Assembly (NCBI GenBank): GCA_029977045.1
Contig: JAPOLP010000093.1
Coordinates: 1-11,782, forward strand
Direction of reading: 5' to 3'
DNA from: Planctomycetota bacterium
GTDB taxonomy: Bacteria > Planctomycetota > Planctomycetia > Planctomycetales > Planctomycetaceae
DNA length: 11,782 nt
Shown: positions 1 to 7,311 of the stretch, piece after piece
How positions within the stretch are numbered: the stretch's first letter is position 1
Layout: each line of letters opens with the position of its first letter
Position numbers and translations under genes: made by a program
The notes under the pieces: model-generated
Told to the model about the DNA's origin: nothing
What the model saw: the letters and a program-made list of their open reading frames with translations, nothing else
The model's database searches: none

Positions 1-1449
1 GCCGAGTTCTTCGGTTTTTCGTTGAGCAATCGCGGCGGGGTATTCGTCGGTAATCCAGCCGGTGTCGACGCTGTTCATGTGGATGCCGTCGCGGGCGTAA
101 TCATGAGCCGACGTGCGAGTCAGCATGTTGAGCGCCGCTTTCGCCATGTTCGTGTGCGGGTGCTTGTCCGTCTTGTAGGCGCGATAGAAGACGCCCTCCA
201 TCGCGGACACGTTGACGATGTGCTTGTCCGGCGTCGGGACCTTCTGCATCAGCGGTTTCAGGCGGGCATTCAGAATGAACGGCGCGATCGCGTTGACGAG
301 TTGCACTTCCAGCAGCTCGACGGTCTCGACATCCGCCAGCTTCAGCCGCCAGCTGTTGACCGTCCGCAGGTCGACCTGCTGCAGATCGCCGTCGAGTTTT
401 CCAGTGGGAAACAGCTCGTCTCCACCCGCGTGGTCTTCGGGCACCAGAGCAATCTGTGACAGCTCGGCCGCCCGCTGAATCCCAGCCAGGCTGCCGTCGA
501 CCTGAGTGGGCAGCGTGCGGTCACTGGCCGGCAGGTCGCCGATGCGGTCGCGCAGCGTTTCGTACGATTCCAGCAGCCGCTGCGCCGTATCGGGCAGGTC
601 AGCCGCCAGCCGCCGTTCGTCTTCCATCATGTGAGCATAGAAGCCCGGCGGTCGGCGGACGGTCTGGCAGGCGTTGTTCAAGATGAAATCCAGCCGCGGC
701 AGCGTCGCGCACAGGTGATCGGCGAAGGCTTCGACGCTGGGAGTGTGCCGCAGATCGATCCCGTGCAACTGCAGGCGATCAATCCAGTCGGCACTGTCCT
801 CTTCAGCAGTAAACCGTTTGGCCGCGTCGCGAGGAAACCGGGTGGTGACGACGACGTGGCAGCCGGCTCGCAACAGCTTGAGCGCCGCGTGGTAGCCGAT
901 TTTGACTCGGCCGCCGGTCAGCAGCGCGTAGCGGCCCGTCAGATCGAACGTCTGCTCCCGCCGCTCCCAGTTCAGGGCAGCACAGTCGGGGCACAGGGCG
1001 TCATAGAAGAAGTGAATGCGGTCGAAGTAGCGTTTGCAGATGTAGCAGCTTCGAGCGACGTTCAATCGGTCGACAAACGCGTCTTCGGGCAGCTGATTCG
1101 GCGGCGACAGTTCGGGCTCGAACGGTTCCGGAGGACAGGGACGCTTGAGCTGCCGGGTTCCCAGGTGATTGCGAATCCCCGTCCGAGCCAGCTTCAGTTC
1201 GTCCTCAGCCTTCTGCACGGCAATCTCGGCGTTTTCCTGCTGTTTGAAGGCTCGGACAAGCTGCTTGCGGGATTTGCGGTCCGGGCTCGCGACGCGTTCA
1301 GCCGCCTGCACCAGCCGCTTCCGCTGCTCCTTGTCCAGCCGCGCGAGCAACCCTCGATCAGCAGCAATCTGCTCCAGAACGTCGATCGCCAACGCCAGCG
1401 ATTCGTCGGTTGGATTTTCGTCGTCAGACAGATTTGCAGGAGTATCCAC
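1..1449 (-). CDS. SDR family oxidoreductase with N-terminal four-Cys (zinc-ribbon-like) extension, C-terminus cut by window edge
   Basis: An open frame of 483 codons runs to the left edge without a stop, so the C-terminus is missing. Residues 1-130 are charged and probably helical. C135, C138, C153 and C156 form a C-x2-C-x14-C-x2-C putative zinc site. A Rossmann nucleotide-binding start follows (LLTGGRVKIGY, residues 176-186), then LNNA (257-260), VNVSAMEG (412-419) and VDTGWITDE (461-469). This order matches short-chain dehydrogenases/reductases, which are NAD(P)-dependent and usually cytosolic. The substrate is unknown. The usual catalytic YxxxK is not seen: K437 is present but the residue four before it is T433 (HTNMAK), while Y422 and Y425 lie nearby. 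The SDR fold starts about 170 residues in, unlike classical 250-residue SDRs. The chosen GTG start has a weak GGA seven bases upstream. No in-frame ATG occurs until residue 274, so the start is uncertain. The preceding gene on this strand ends 79 bases upstream, so co-transcription is possible. Confidence 0.85.
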   Translation of the reverse strand, partial: MDTPANLSDDENPTDESLALAIDVLEQIAADRGLLARLDKEQRKRLVQAAERVASPDRKSRKQLVRAFKQQENAEIAVQKAEDELKLARTGIRNHLGTRQLKRPCPPEPFEPELSPPNQLPEDAFVDRLNVARSCYICKRYFDRIHFFYDALCPDCAALNWERREQTFDLTGRYALLTGGRVKIGYHAALKLLRAGCHVVVTTRFPRDAAKRFTAEEDSADWIDRLQLHGIDLRHTPSVEAFADHLCATLPRLDFILNNACQTVRRPPGFYAHMMEDERRLAADLPDTAQRLLESYETLRDRIGDLPASDRTLPTQVDGSLAGIQRAAELSQIALVPEDHAGGDELFPTGKLDGDLQQVDLRTVNSWRLKLADVETVELLEVQLVNAIAPFILNARLKPLMQKVPTPDKHIVNVSAMEGVFYRAYKTDKHPHTNMAKAALNMLTRTSAHDYARDGIHMNSVDTGWITDEYPAAIAQRKTEELG

Positions 1450-1528
1450 AGCCAGGTCCAGAGTCAGAAGTCGCCAGCGTTGCTCAGAAAGGCTGCGAAG
1501 TCTGGCCGCTCTTAAACCGAATCGCCAC
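1450..1528. other. Short intergenic gap between the metalloprotease/RTX gene and the SDR gene
   Basis: This is a 79-base spacer between two minus-strand genes. I see no hairpin with a T-tract that would act as an intrinsic terminator and no convincing promoter. The SDR reading frame stays open upstream through this gap, so a non-AUG start slightly upstream of 1449 cannot be excluded. Read-through from the upstream gene is the simplest reading. Confidence 0.4.
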
Positions 1529-4500
1529 TCACACCTGATCGACCCAGGCGGGCAGAGGATCCAGCATGAAGGCTTCGTCGATGGTCGCGGTGGCGTCGCT
1601 GATCACGTCGCCCATCGAGGCATCGTTGTTGCCGGTTCCTCCAACGAGCGTGTCGGTGCCGCCATCGCCGGTGATCGAATCGTCGCCGTCTCCGCCGATC
1701 AGAGTGTCGACGGCGTTGCCGCCAGTCAGCGTGTCGTTGCCTTCGCCGCCCAGTCCGATGTCGTAGCCGCGTTCGCCGTTAATTTCATCGTCGCCGGTGA
1801 AGCCGGACAGGCCGTCGTTGCCGTCGCCGCCGTTGAGCGTGTCGTTGCCTTCTTTTCCGAGCAAGATGTCATCGCCGGCGTCACCGTTGAGCAGGTCGTT
1901 GCCCTCATTGCCGACGAGCGAATCGTCGCCGTCGCCGCCATTCAGCACGTCAGTCCCGTCCGAACCTATCAGCGTGTCGTTGCCGCCATTTCCGCGAATC
2001 AGCGTGTAGCCTCGAAAGCCGAGAAACGCACTGACGTCGATCGTGTTGGCTGAGTCGCCACCGTTCAGCTCGGCAACTTCGATCGCCTGTACGACGTCCG
2101 AGCCCAGCCCAGCCAGCGACGCGTTCGTGAGCGTGAAGTCGGTATCGGCGGTCTCGATCAGCCGGTCGATTCCGCGTCCGCCGTTGATGGTGTCGTCACC
2201 CTCGCCGCCGCTGAGCTGGTCGCCGGATCCGCCGAGCCCCTTGAGCAGATCGTTGCCCGTGCCGCCCTGCAGCGTGTCGGCTCCGGATCCGCCGAGAATC
2301 CGATCGTCACCGTCACCACCTTCGAGACTGTCGCTGCCGCCGCCACCGATCAACACATCGCTGCCGTTCGAGCCGATCAGCACATCGTTTCCGCCCGCTC
2401 CATCAAGCGTGACCGAAGTGAGGCCCTCCGCGAAGAACGCACTCACATCGATCGTCTGTCCGGCGCCACCACCTGTCAGAAACGCCCGCTCGGCGTCGAT
2501 CACCGTATCGTTGCCGCGTCCTGTCATCGCTGAGTTCGTCAGCGTCGCGTCGCCGACAAACGTCTCGCGAATCAGATCGTTCCCACTGCCACCATTAAGC
2601 GTGTCGTCGCCGTCTCCGCCGTCGAGCGTGTCGCCGGTTCCACCAGAGCCGTTCAATGCGTCGTTGCCAGGGCCACCGATCAGTTCGTCCGCCTGGCTGC
2701 CGCCTGTCAGCGTGTCGTCGCCGGAACCGCCAGTCAGAGTATCGCTGCCGGAGTTGCCCGACAGGTTCACCGGCCCGGTCGCCAGCGACGCATCGAACGA
2801 GTCGTCTCCGTCGCCGCCGACAAACACGAGCGGCGTATCAACCGCTGTCCCGGTATGAAGCACGGTGACCAGGTCCGCGTCCGCCGACCCGTTGATCGTC
2901 AGGCTCGCGACCGCCGACGCCGTCTGGCGAAACAACTCCGCTCCGCCGCTGACTCGTACGACAAGATCATCGCCGTCCCACAACACCTCGTAACTGCCGC
3001 CAGCCGACAATGTCACGCTCTCGTCCTGCGGCCCGGCAGGCCCAGCCATAAAGAGCACGTGAACGGCACCGGGCCCTGGGCTGCTGGCAGCGAGGTCGTT
3101 AATGCCGTCGCCATTCAAGTCGCCGAGGCCTGTCACCGACCAGCCAAACAGGTCGAAGTTGGCGAGCGTTGGCCCGCCGCCGGTATCGCTGGCGATCTTC
3201 GTCGAGTCTTTCACCGTGCCGTCGGAATTCAGAAACAGCAGGTGAACTGCCCCGCGATGCGAAAGCACGGCTCCACCCGTGGTGTCGCCAATCGCACCGA
3301 CAGCGAGGTCTCCCACTCCATCGGCATCCAGATCACCGACTCCAGCGACAGAGGTTCCAAACTGGTCGTACTCCGCAATCGCTGGTCCGCCATTCAAACC
3401 GTTTGCGATCTTGGTCGAACTCTTCGCGGTCCCGTCGGCGTTCAGGAAAAGCACGTAGGTCGAACCGCGATCTTCTCCGCTGTCATACTCTTTGGGGGAT
3501 CCAACAGCGAGATCGATCACGCCATCGCCGTCCAGATCGCCCAGGCCGGCTACGGAATTCCCAAAGGCGTCGTAGTGCGAAACTGCCGGCCCGCCGCCCG
3601 TCCCGTTCGAAATCTCCGTCGAGCTTTTGACCGTGCCATCGGAATTGAGAAACAGCACATGGACAGCCCCATCGTAGTACCCATTCCCGGAAGCTCCGAC
3701 AGCCAGGTCATTGACGCCGTCCCCGTCCAGGTCACCGATTCCAACAACGGAGCTACCGAAGTAGTCCCCGGCGGTCAGTGTCGGGCCTCCATTCGTGTCA
3801 CTGGCAATCTTCGTTGAGTCTTTCACGGTGCCGTCTGCATTCATCAACAGCACGTAGACCGCGCCGCGGCGCGAGCTGTCACGATTGGCACCGACGGCCA
3901 GGTCGGACACTCCGTCACCGTCGAGATCGCCGAGGCTCGCCACCGAAAACCCGAACTGGCCGCCCGTTGGCAACGACGGGCCACCGTTAACGCCGCTGCC
4001 GATCTTCGTCGAACTCTTGACGGTTCCGTTGGAGTTCATCAGCAGCACATGGACTGCGCCGCGACCGGAGCTGTCGCCAGACGCACCAACCGCCATGTCG
4101 GGAATCCCGTCTCCATCGAGGTCGCCGATCGCAGTCAGGGACCTGCCGAATACGTCTGTGGTGTTAAGTGACGGCCCGCCGTTGGTATCGCTGGCAATTT
4201 CGAGAAAACTGTCGACCGTGCCGCTGCCCGGCGAAGTGATCACAAACGCGTAGTCCTCAACCTCACCATCGCTCGCCGCTCCGGTCGAGTTCTGGCCTGC
4301 CGAGTCAGTACTCAGCCGAAAGCGAGCGTAGGTTGACCCTGCTGAGCCGCCGGGGATCACTGGAAACGTCAGCGTCAGGCGATCGGCATCTGTCCCATTG
4401 GGTACGGCGACCTGAGTCCGTTCGCTGCTGTTGTCGAACACGCCGTCGCCGTTGAAGTCGATCCAGCCCGACAGCGTGGCGGCACTGCCGGTGGTGTTTG

Positions 4501-5716
4501 TGACGAGCAGTGTGATTGTCGGCGCGGCACCTTCCGTGCCCTGCAGGTCCAGCGGGTCGAGGACTCCGTCTTCGTCACTCGGCAGACCACCGGCAGTGTC
4601 GTCGGCACTGGCTCCGGAGTTCTGCAGCGTGCCAGCCTCGCCATCGACCGTCGCGCCGAGAAACAGTCCCGACACGATCGTATGGCTGGGGCCGCTGTCG
4701 CTGGCGAGTGTCTGGTAATTGCCTGCGCCCGTTCCGGCTCCGGTATCGGGAGCGTCGCCATAGTCAACGGGAGCGGCGAGGTCCCAGCCAATGTCGTCCA
4801 GGGCCGCATAGTCGAGGCTCGTGAACAGTCCGCGCGTGCCGTTCAGCAGCGTCGGCGTCATGGTCGCGTCGCGTCCGTCCGACATGGTGTCCCGGGCCCA
4901 GTGAGCCGCGTCACCATTCAGCGGGACGTTGCTACCGTACTCGGCGACCGAGGCCGTGCCTGTGAAACTGCTGCCCGAGACGTACGTGTCCCACGAGTCG
5001 GCCGTTACGAGTCCCAGCAGGTGAGCCAGTTCGTGTTCGGCGACCGAAAGGAAGTCGGTCTCATCGCCATCGAGCCCGGCCGTGGTCGTGCCGAAGAACC
5101 AGTTCGTGCCAGTATCAAACGTGATCGCTCCGCCCCACGGCCCGAAGTCTGTCGCGGGAGAATCCAGCGCCCCGCTTTGTCCGCGCGAGGCCACGAGGTC
5201 GAGAAAGGCCTGCGTCCCCGATGAGCTGTAGCCGCCCGGGCCGCCGAAACCGACCGTCGATCCGGCCAGATCGCGGCCTCCGGCGTAAACGACCAGGGTG
5301 TCCGCCGCGATCGTCAGGTCCGTGATCGACTGCGGCGAACCGGTCCCGGGATGGTTGAAGTCCGCCGTCCAGGTATTGTCGAACCCGAAGCCCGACGGAC
5401 CTGGCTCGATCGCCGCCAGGCTGTCCGTCAGCCGGCTGGCCAGCGAGTCCGCCGCCGACTGCAGCAGGTCCATCTTTTCCTGCGAGTCGAAGAAGTTGTT
5501 GGTGTCGAGCGAGTAGTCGATCGTGATCGTCGTCAGCAGCGTCCGAACTTCGAGCAACTCGCCGAAAACTGCCGGTCCGGGATCGCGCGATGTCCGGCGG
5601 CGTTTCTTTGTACCGGCGGTCTCAGCAGGACGTTGCAGACGCCCTCGAATGCGTGCCGTTCGCAGTCGTTCAGAAAGTCCGCGCAGCCACCAGTTCTTCC
5701 GTGTGCAGTCCAGCAT
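1529..5716 (-). CDS. Giant secreted-type protein: LEPR-XLL-like leader, zinc metalloprotease, GEVED, six FG-GAP blades, RTX repeats
   Basis: From the ATG at 5716 the protein has 1395 residues. Residues 1-54 are Arg/Lys-rich, without a clear hydrophobic signal peptide, and lead to LEVRTLL (55-61), a variant of the LEPR-XLL motif of large planctomycete surface proteins. Residues about 64-314 are a zinc metalloprotease with HELAHLLG (H228, E229, H232). H272 (AHW) is a possible third ligand, and an MTP turn and DDIGW follow. It resembles the PEP-CTERM-type NF038122 metalloproteases (name from memory). A GEVED domain follows (about 319-494, ending DGEVEDYAF), then six FG-GAP units (501-891) with DLDGDGxxD calcium loops, a linker, RTX repeats (about 990-1365) and a tail ending DPLPAWVDQV. 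The protein is probably exported and calcium-stabilised, and may degrade extracellular protein. The frame extends to a GTG at 5857, but that start lacks a Shine-Dalgarno. The ATG has GGA five bases upstream and begins just before the basic leader, so I prefer it. Its RTX half is paralogous to the gene at 7312. Confidence 0.9.
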   Translation of the reverse strand: MLDCTRKNWWLRGLSERLRTARIRGRLQRPAETAGTKKRRRTSRDPGPAVFGELLEVRTLLTTITIDYSLDTNNFFDSQEKMDLLQSAADSLASRLTDSLAAIEPGPSGFGFDNTWTADFNHPGTGSPQSITDLTIAADTLVVYAGGRDLAGSTVGFGGPGGYSSSGTQAFLDLVASRGQSGALDSPATDFGPWGGAITFDTGTNWFFGTTTAGLDGDETDFLSVAEHELAHLLGLVTADSWDTYVSGSSFTGTASVAEYGSNVPLNGDAAHWARDTMSDGRDATMTPTLLNGTRGLFTSLDYAALDDIGWDLAAPVDYGDAPDTGAGTGAGNYQTLASDSGPSHTIVSGLFLGATVDGEAGTLQNSGASADDTAGGLPSDEDGVLDPLDLQGTEGAAPTITLLVTNTTGSAATLSGWIDFNGDGVFDNSSERTQVAVPNGTDADRLTLTFPVIPGGSAGSTYARFRLSTDSAGQNSTGAASDGEVEDYAFVITSPGSGTVDSFLEIASDTNGGPSLNTTDVFGRSLTAIGDLDGDGIPDMAVGASGDSSGRGAVHVLLMNSNGTVKSSTKIGSGVNGGPSLPTGGQFGFSVASLGDLDGDGVSDLAVGANRDSSRRGAVYVLLMNADGTVKDSTKIASDTNGGPTLTAGDYFGSSVVGIGDLDGDGVNDLAVGASGNGYYDGAVHVLFLNSDGTVKSSTEISNGTGGGPAVSHYDAFGNSVAGLGDLDGDGVIDLAVGSPKEYDSGEDRGSTYVLFLNADGTAKSSTKIANGLNGGPAIAEYDQFGTSVAGVGDLDADGVGDLAVGAIGDTTGGAVLSHRGAVHLLFLNSDGTVKDSTKIASDTGGGPTLANFDLFGWSVTGLGDLNGDGINDLAASSPGPGAVHVLFMAGPAGPQDESVTLSAGGSYEVLWDGDDLVVRVSGGAELFRQTASAVASLTINGSADADLVTVLHTGTAVDTPLVFVGGDGDDSFDASLATGPVNLSGNSGSDTLTGGSGDDTLTGGSQADELIGGPGNDALNGSGGTGDTLDGGDGDDTLNGGSGNDLIRETFVGDATLTNSAMTGRGNDTVIDAERAFLTGGGAGQTIDVSAFFAEGLTSVTLDGAGGNDVLIGSNGSDVLIGGGGSDSLEGGDGDDRILGGSGADTLQGGTGNDLLKGLGGSGDQLSGGEGDDTINGGRGIDRLIETADTDFTLTNASLAGLGSDVVQAIEVAELNGGDSANTIDVSAFLGFRGYTLIRGNGGNDTLIGSDGTDVLNGGDGDDSLVGNEGNDLLNGDAGDDILLGKEGNDTLNGGDGNDGLSGFTGDDEINGERGYDIGLGGEGNDTLTGGNAVDTLIGGDGDDSITGDGGTDTLVGGTGNNDASMGDVISDATATIDEAFMLDPLPAWVDQV
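1622..2749 (-). repeat. RTX (hemolysin-type calcium-binding) nonapeptide repeats of the metalloprotease paralogue
   Basis: The translated minus strand shows many copies of GGxGxDxLx, an imperfect 27-base period, such as GGSGDDTLTGG and GGDGDDTLNGG. These repeats fold as a beta-roll with Ca2+ bound between turns, typically in exported proteins that fold outside the cell. The array is not continuous: two non-RTX modules interrupt it (2408-2575 and 1994-2161). Confidence 0.9.
3044..4216 (-). repeat. Six tandem FG-GAP (beta-propeller) units, metalloprotease paralogue
   Basis: Six units of about 65 residues are visible. Each has a GGPxL stretch, an FGxSV segment, GDLDGDGxxDLAVG and a strand like GAVHVLFLNSDGTVK. 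The acidic D-x-D-G-D-G loop is the calcium site typical of integrin-alpha-like FG-GAP blades. Units 5 and 6 carry DLDADG and DLNGDG variants. Six full units are present, where integrin-type propellers have seven blades; the missing blade may be formed by flanking strands or by the protein being six-bladed. Confidence 0.85.
4235..4762 (-). other. GEVED domain region of the metalloprotease paralogue
   Basis: The encoded segment starts DYGDAPD, contains DEDGVLDPLDL and SGWIDFNGDGVFD, and ends ASDGEVEDYAF, the hallmark of the GEVED domain. This beta-sandwich-like module is common in large bacterial extracellular proteins and its ligand is not established. A close copy is encoded at 10606-11133. 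Confidence 0.85.
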
Positions 5717-6055
5717 CGGAATCCATTCCCGCCAGGACAGAAGTCTCGTTGACCGAAGGTATTTCTGCGGCGGACTCTCGGGCACACGATGAATTTCCTG
5801 CAAGATGAGTTTCGATGCGTTCAGACGATTCCCAGCCGCGGGATCCGAGTCGTTCACAGGGCTCGAAGACGCCGGGTAATAGTTGAAGGCAAGCAGCCGT
5901 AGGCGAGTTTCTCCGAAACTCGCAGTTCAGCAGAGTCCCGTCACAAGCTGCGTAGGGACCGCCAAAGCGAGGATGATACTTTGCCTTGCGTCGTTCCAGG
6001 TTTCGGAGAAACCTGCCTACGGCCTGGAAGGGAATGAATTCCGTTCTACGACTGC
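5717..6055. other. Intergenic gap upstream of the metalloprotease/RTX gene
   Basis: This 339-base stretch lies between the stop of the TIGR03032 gene and the preferred start of the metalloprotease gene. It holds the inverted repeat at 5896-6023. The part from 5717 to 5857 is open in frame with the downstream gene from a GTG at 5857, but its translation shows no recognisable signal or domain and the GTG has no ribosome binding site. I treat it as leader DNA. No confident -35/-10 pair was found. Confidence 0.5.
5896..6023. repeat. REP/MITE-like inverted repeat with a hairpin in each arm
   Basis: Two 24-base arms (5896-5919 and 6000-6023) are inverted copies with only two adjacent mismatches. 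They are separated by 80 bases. Each arm overlaps its own hairpin. At 5904-5922 an 8-base stem (CGAGTTTC/GAAACTCG) closes a TCC loop. At 5997-6015 an 8-base stem (CAGGTTTC/GAAACCTG) closes a GGA loop. The mismatch in the arms, GA against AG, is compensated inside each hairpin, so both stems stay paired. There is no open frame or transposase inside. This paired-hairpin layout resembles REP/BIME or small MITE elements. It lies just past the stop of the TIGR03032 gene and could also hinder transcription read-through. Confidence 0.8.
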
Positions 6056-7204
6056 TTAGAACTCGCCCGGTTCGGCGATCAGCATCAGGCGTTCGATTTC
6101 ATTCGTCTTGAAGCCGACGGCCATGGGTTGGCGGACTCCGGGAAGGACGGCGGAGTCATACAGTTCGGTGACGAGGTTGCCGTCGAGACGGAGCCAGTGT
6201 TCGACGGTGCCCGTGTTGAGGTTGATGATCTGCAGGCCGCATTGCGGTTCGGCGTCGCGTTGCTGCAATCGTTCGTCCAGATCGAGACCCTGGAATGTAG
6301 CGTGTCTGGGTTTTGAAAGCGTGACGATGGCATAATCGCCACGGAACGACAAACCACGCATGTAGCCCGGACAGAACGCGACTGGTTCGAACTTGCCGGT
6401 CACCGCGTCGACGCATCCAAACTCGCCGGTGCCGGAATTCAAAACCCACAGCCGATCACGATACCATCGAGGTGAGTGCGGCATTGAAAGGCCGGTGCAG
6501 GCCGGTTCCCCGGATTCGATATCGATCACGCAACCGCCATCGCGGCGTCGGTCGCGCCAGCCATCGGCTACGTCCGAGCGGCTGACGACCGAGACGAACG
6601 CGGGACGTCCTTCACGCATTGCCAGACCGTTCAGATGGCAGCGGTCCTCTGGTACAAGAGCACTCAGAAACGGCGGTTGCCACAACGGCTGAAAGTTAGC
6701 GGTCTCGCTGACCGTGGCCAGGCAGCCGAACATCGTGTTGACGAAGATGACTCGGCCATCCGCGTCGACCGCGACATCGTGAACGTCGACGTGCCCGGTT
6801 GTGTAGCCGATCCTCGGGATGTAGGCGACGTCGTAACCGCGCGTCGTCCACTGAGGAATCGGCTGCTCGTCGTCACCTTCGGCAAGTGTTCCCTCCGGCT
6901 GTCGGTACGGGACAACCTGAGCGGGAGCCTGCTCGAACCGCCAAAGCTGAAACCGCGAACTGACCCAGAGGGTGCGGGCATCCGGAGACGCCCACATGCC
7001 CATGCAGTGGTTGTAAGTCCGCTCGAAAACTGAGATCGAATGGTCCGGCTTACGTCCAACGAAGAAGAGCTTGCCCGTTTGATAGGTCGTAAACGCGAGG
7101 CTCACCGTCTGCTCGGCAAGCCAATCCAGAAAATGGCGAGAGCCCATCGCGTTAAGCCATGGTTGCGAGGCGGAACTCGACGACATGGGAGCGTCGTGTA
7201 TCAT
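6056..7204 (-). CDS. TIGR03032 family protein of unknown function
   Basis: From the ATG at 7204 the protein has 382 residues. It matches my recollection of the conserved TIGR03032 family: SLAFTTYQTGKLFF near residues 35-48, LWVSSRFQLWRFE (79-91), TGHVDVHDVAVDADG (136-150), EDRCHLNGLAM (186-196), SDVADGWRDRRRDGGCVID (210-228), GLSMPHSPRWY (238-248) and NSGTGEFG (256-263). The many short strand-turn units suggest a beta-propeller-like fold; this is inference. No signal peptide or membrane segment is visible, so it is probably cytoplasmic. The biochemical role is unknown. The frame extends to a TTG at 7300, 11 bases past the stop of the upstream giant gene, which would allow translational coupling. 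The ATGs at 7204 or 7186 are closer to where family members begin, and 7204 has a weak GAG upstream. The stop is TAA at 6056-6058. Confidence 0.85.
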   Translation of the reverse strand: MIHDAPMSSSSASQPWLNAMGSRHFLDWLAEQTVSLAFTTYQTGKLFFVGRKPDHSISVFERTYNHCMGMWASPDARTLWVSSRFQLWRFEQAPAQVVPYRQPEGTLAEGDDEQPIPQWTTRGYDVAYIPRIGYTTGHVDVHDVAVDADGRVIFVNTMFGCLATVSETANFQPLWQPPFLSALVPEDRCHLNGLAMREGRPAFVSVVSRSDVADGWRDRRRDGGCVIDIESGEPACTGLSMPHSPRWYRDRLWVLNSGTGEFGCVDAVTGKFEPVAFCPGYMRGLSFRGDYAIVTLSKPRHATFQGLDLDERLQQRDAEPQCGLQIINLNTGTVEHWLRLDGNLVTELYDSAVLPGVRQPMAVGFKTNEIERLMLIAEPGEF

Positions 7205-7311
7205 TGCGGGTCTCGTTTCTCGCGATGCAACTGCCACAGTGTGGGGAATTTCGAGCTGCCGGTTGATTGGGAGTTTTGGCCGCTGGACACGCCAGGACAA
7301 AAGCCCTGGCC

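Noticed and set aside
631..1515. Plus-strand open frame of 294 codons
   Set aside because: It is codon-for-codon antisense to the SDR gene, whose minus-strand translation shows clear family motifs. A second plus-strand frame at 22-459 is rejected for the same reason.
1169..2053. Plus-strand open frame of 294 codons spanning the gap at 1450-1528
   Set aside because: It overlaps two well-supported minus-strand genes and its product is Ser/Arg/Val/Ala-rich without recognisable motifs.
1622..2749. Regular short DNA repeats that could suggest a CRISPR array
   Set aside because: The 27-base period is imperfect, has no unique spacers, and is fully explained by in-frame nonapeptide RTX repeats.
2043..2858. 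Plus-strand Ser/Pro-rich frame resembling a proline-rich surface protein
   Set aside because: The S-P-S-P-P pattern is the antisense reading of RTX codons GGN-GAC/GAT and is not an independent gene.
5717..5857. N-terminal extension of the metalloprotease protein from a GTG at 5857
   Set aside because: The GTG has no Shine-Dalgarno and the extra 47 residues show no signal peptide or domain. The ATG at 5716 has a GGA at a suitable distance. The extension remains possible.
5997..6015. Hairpin as an intrinsic terminator of the TIGR03032 gene
   Set aside because: The 8-base stem is not followed by a T-tract on the minus strand, and a matching hairpin in the other arm shows it is part of a repeat element.
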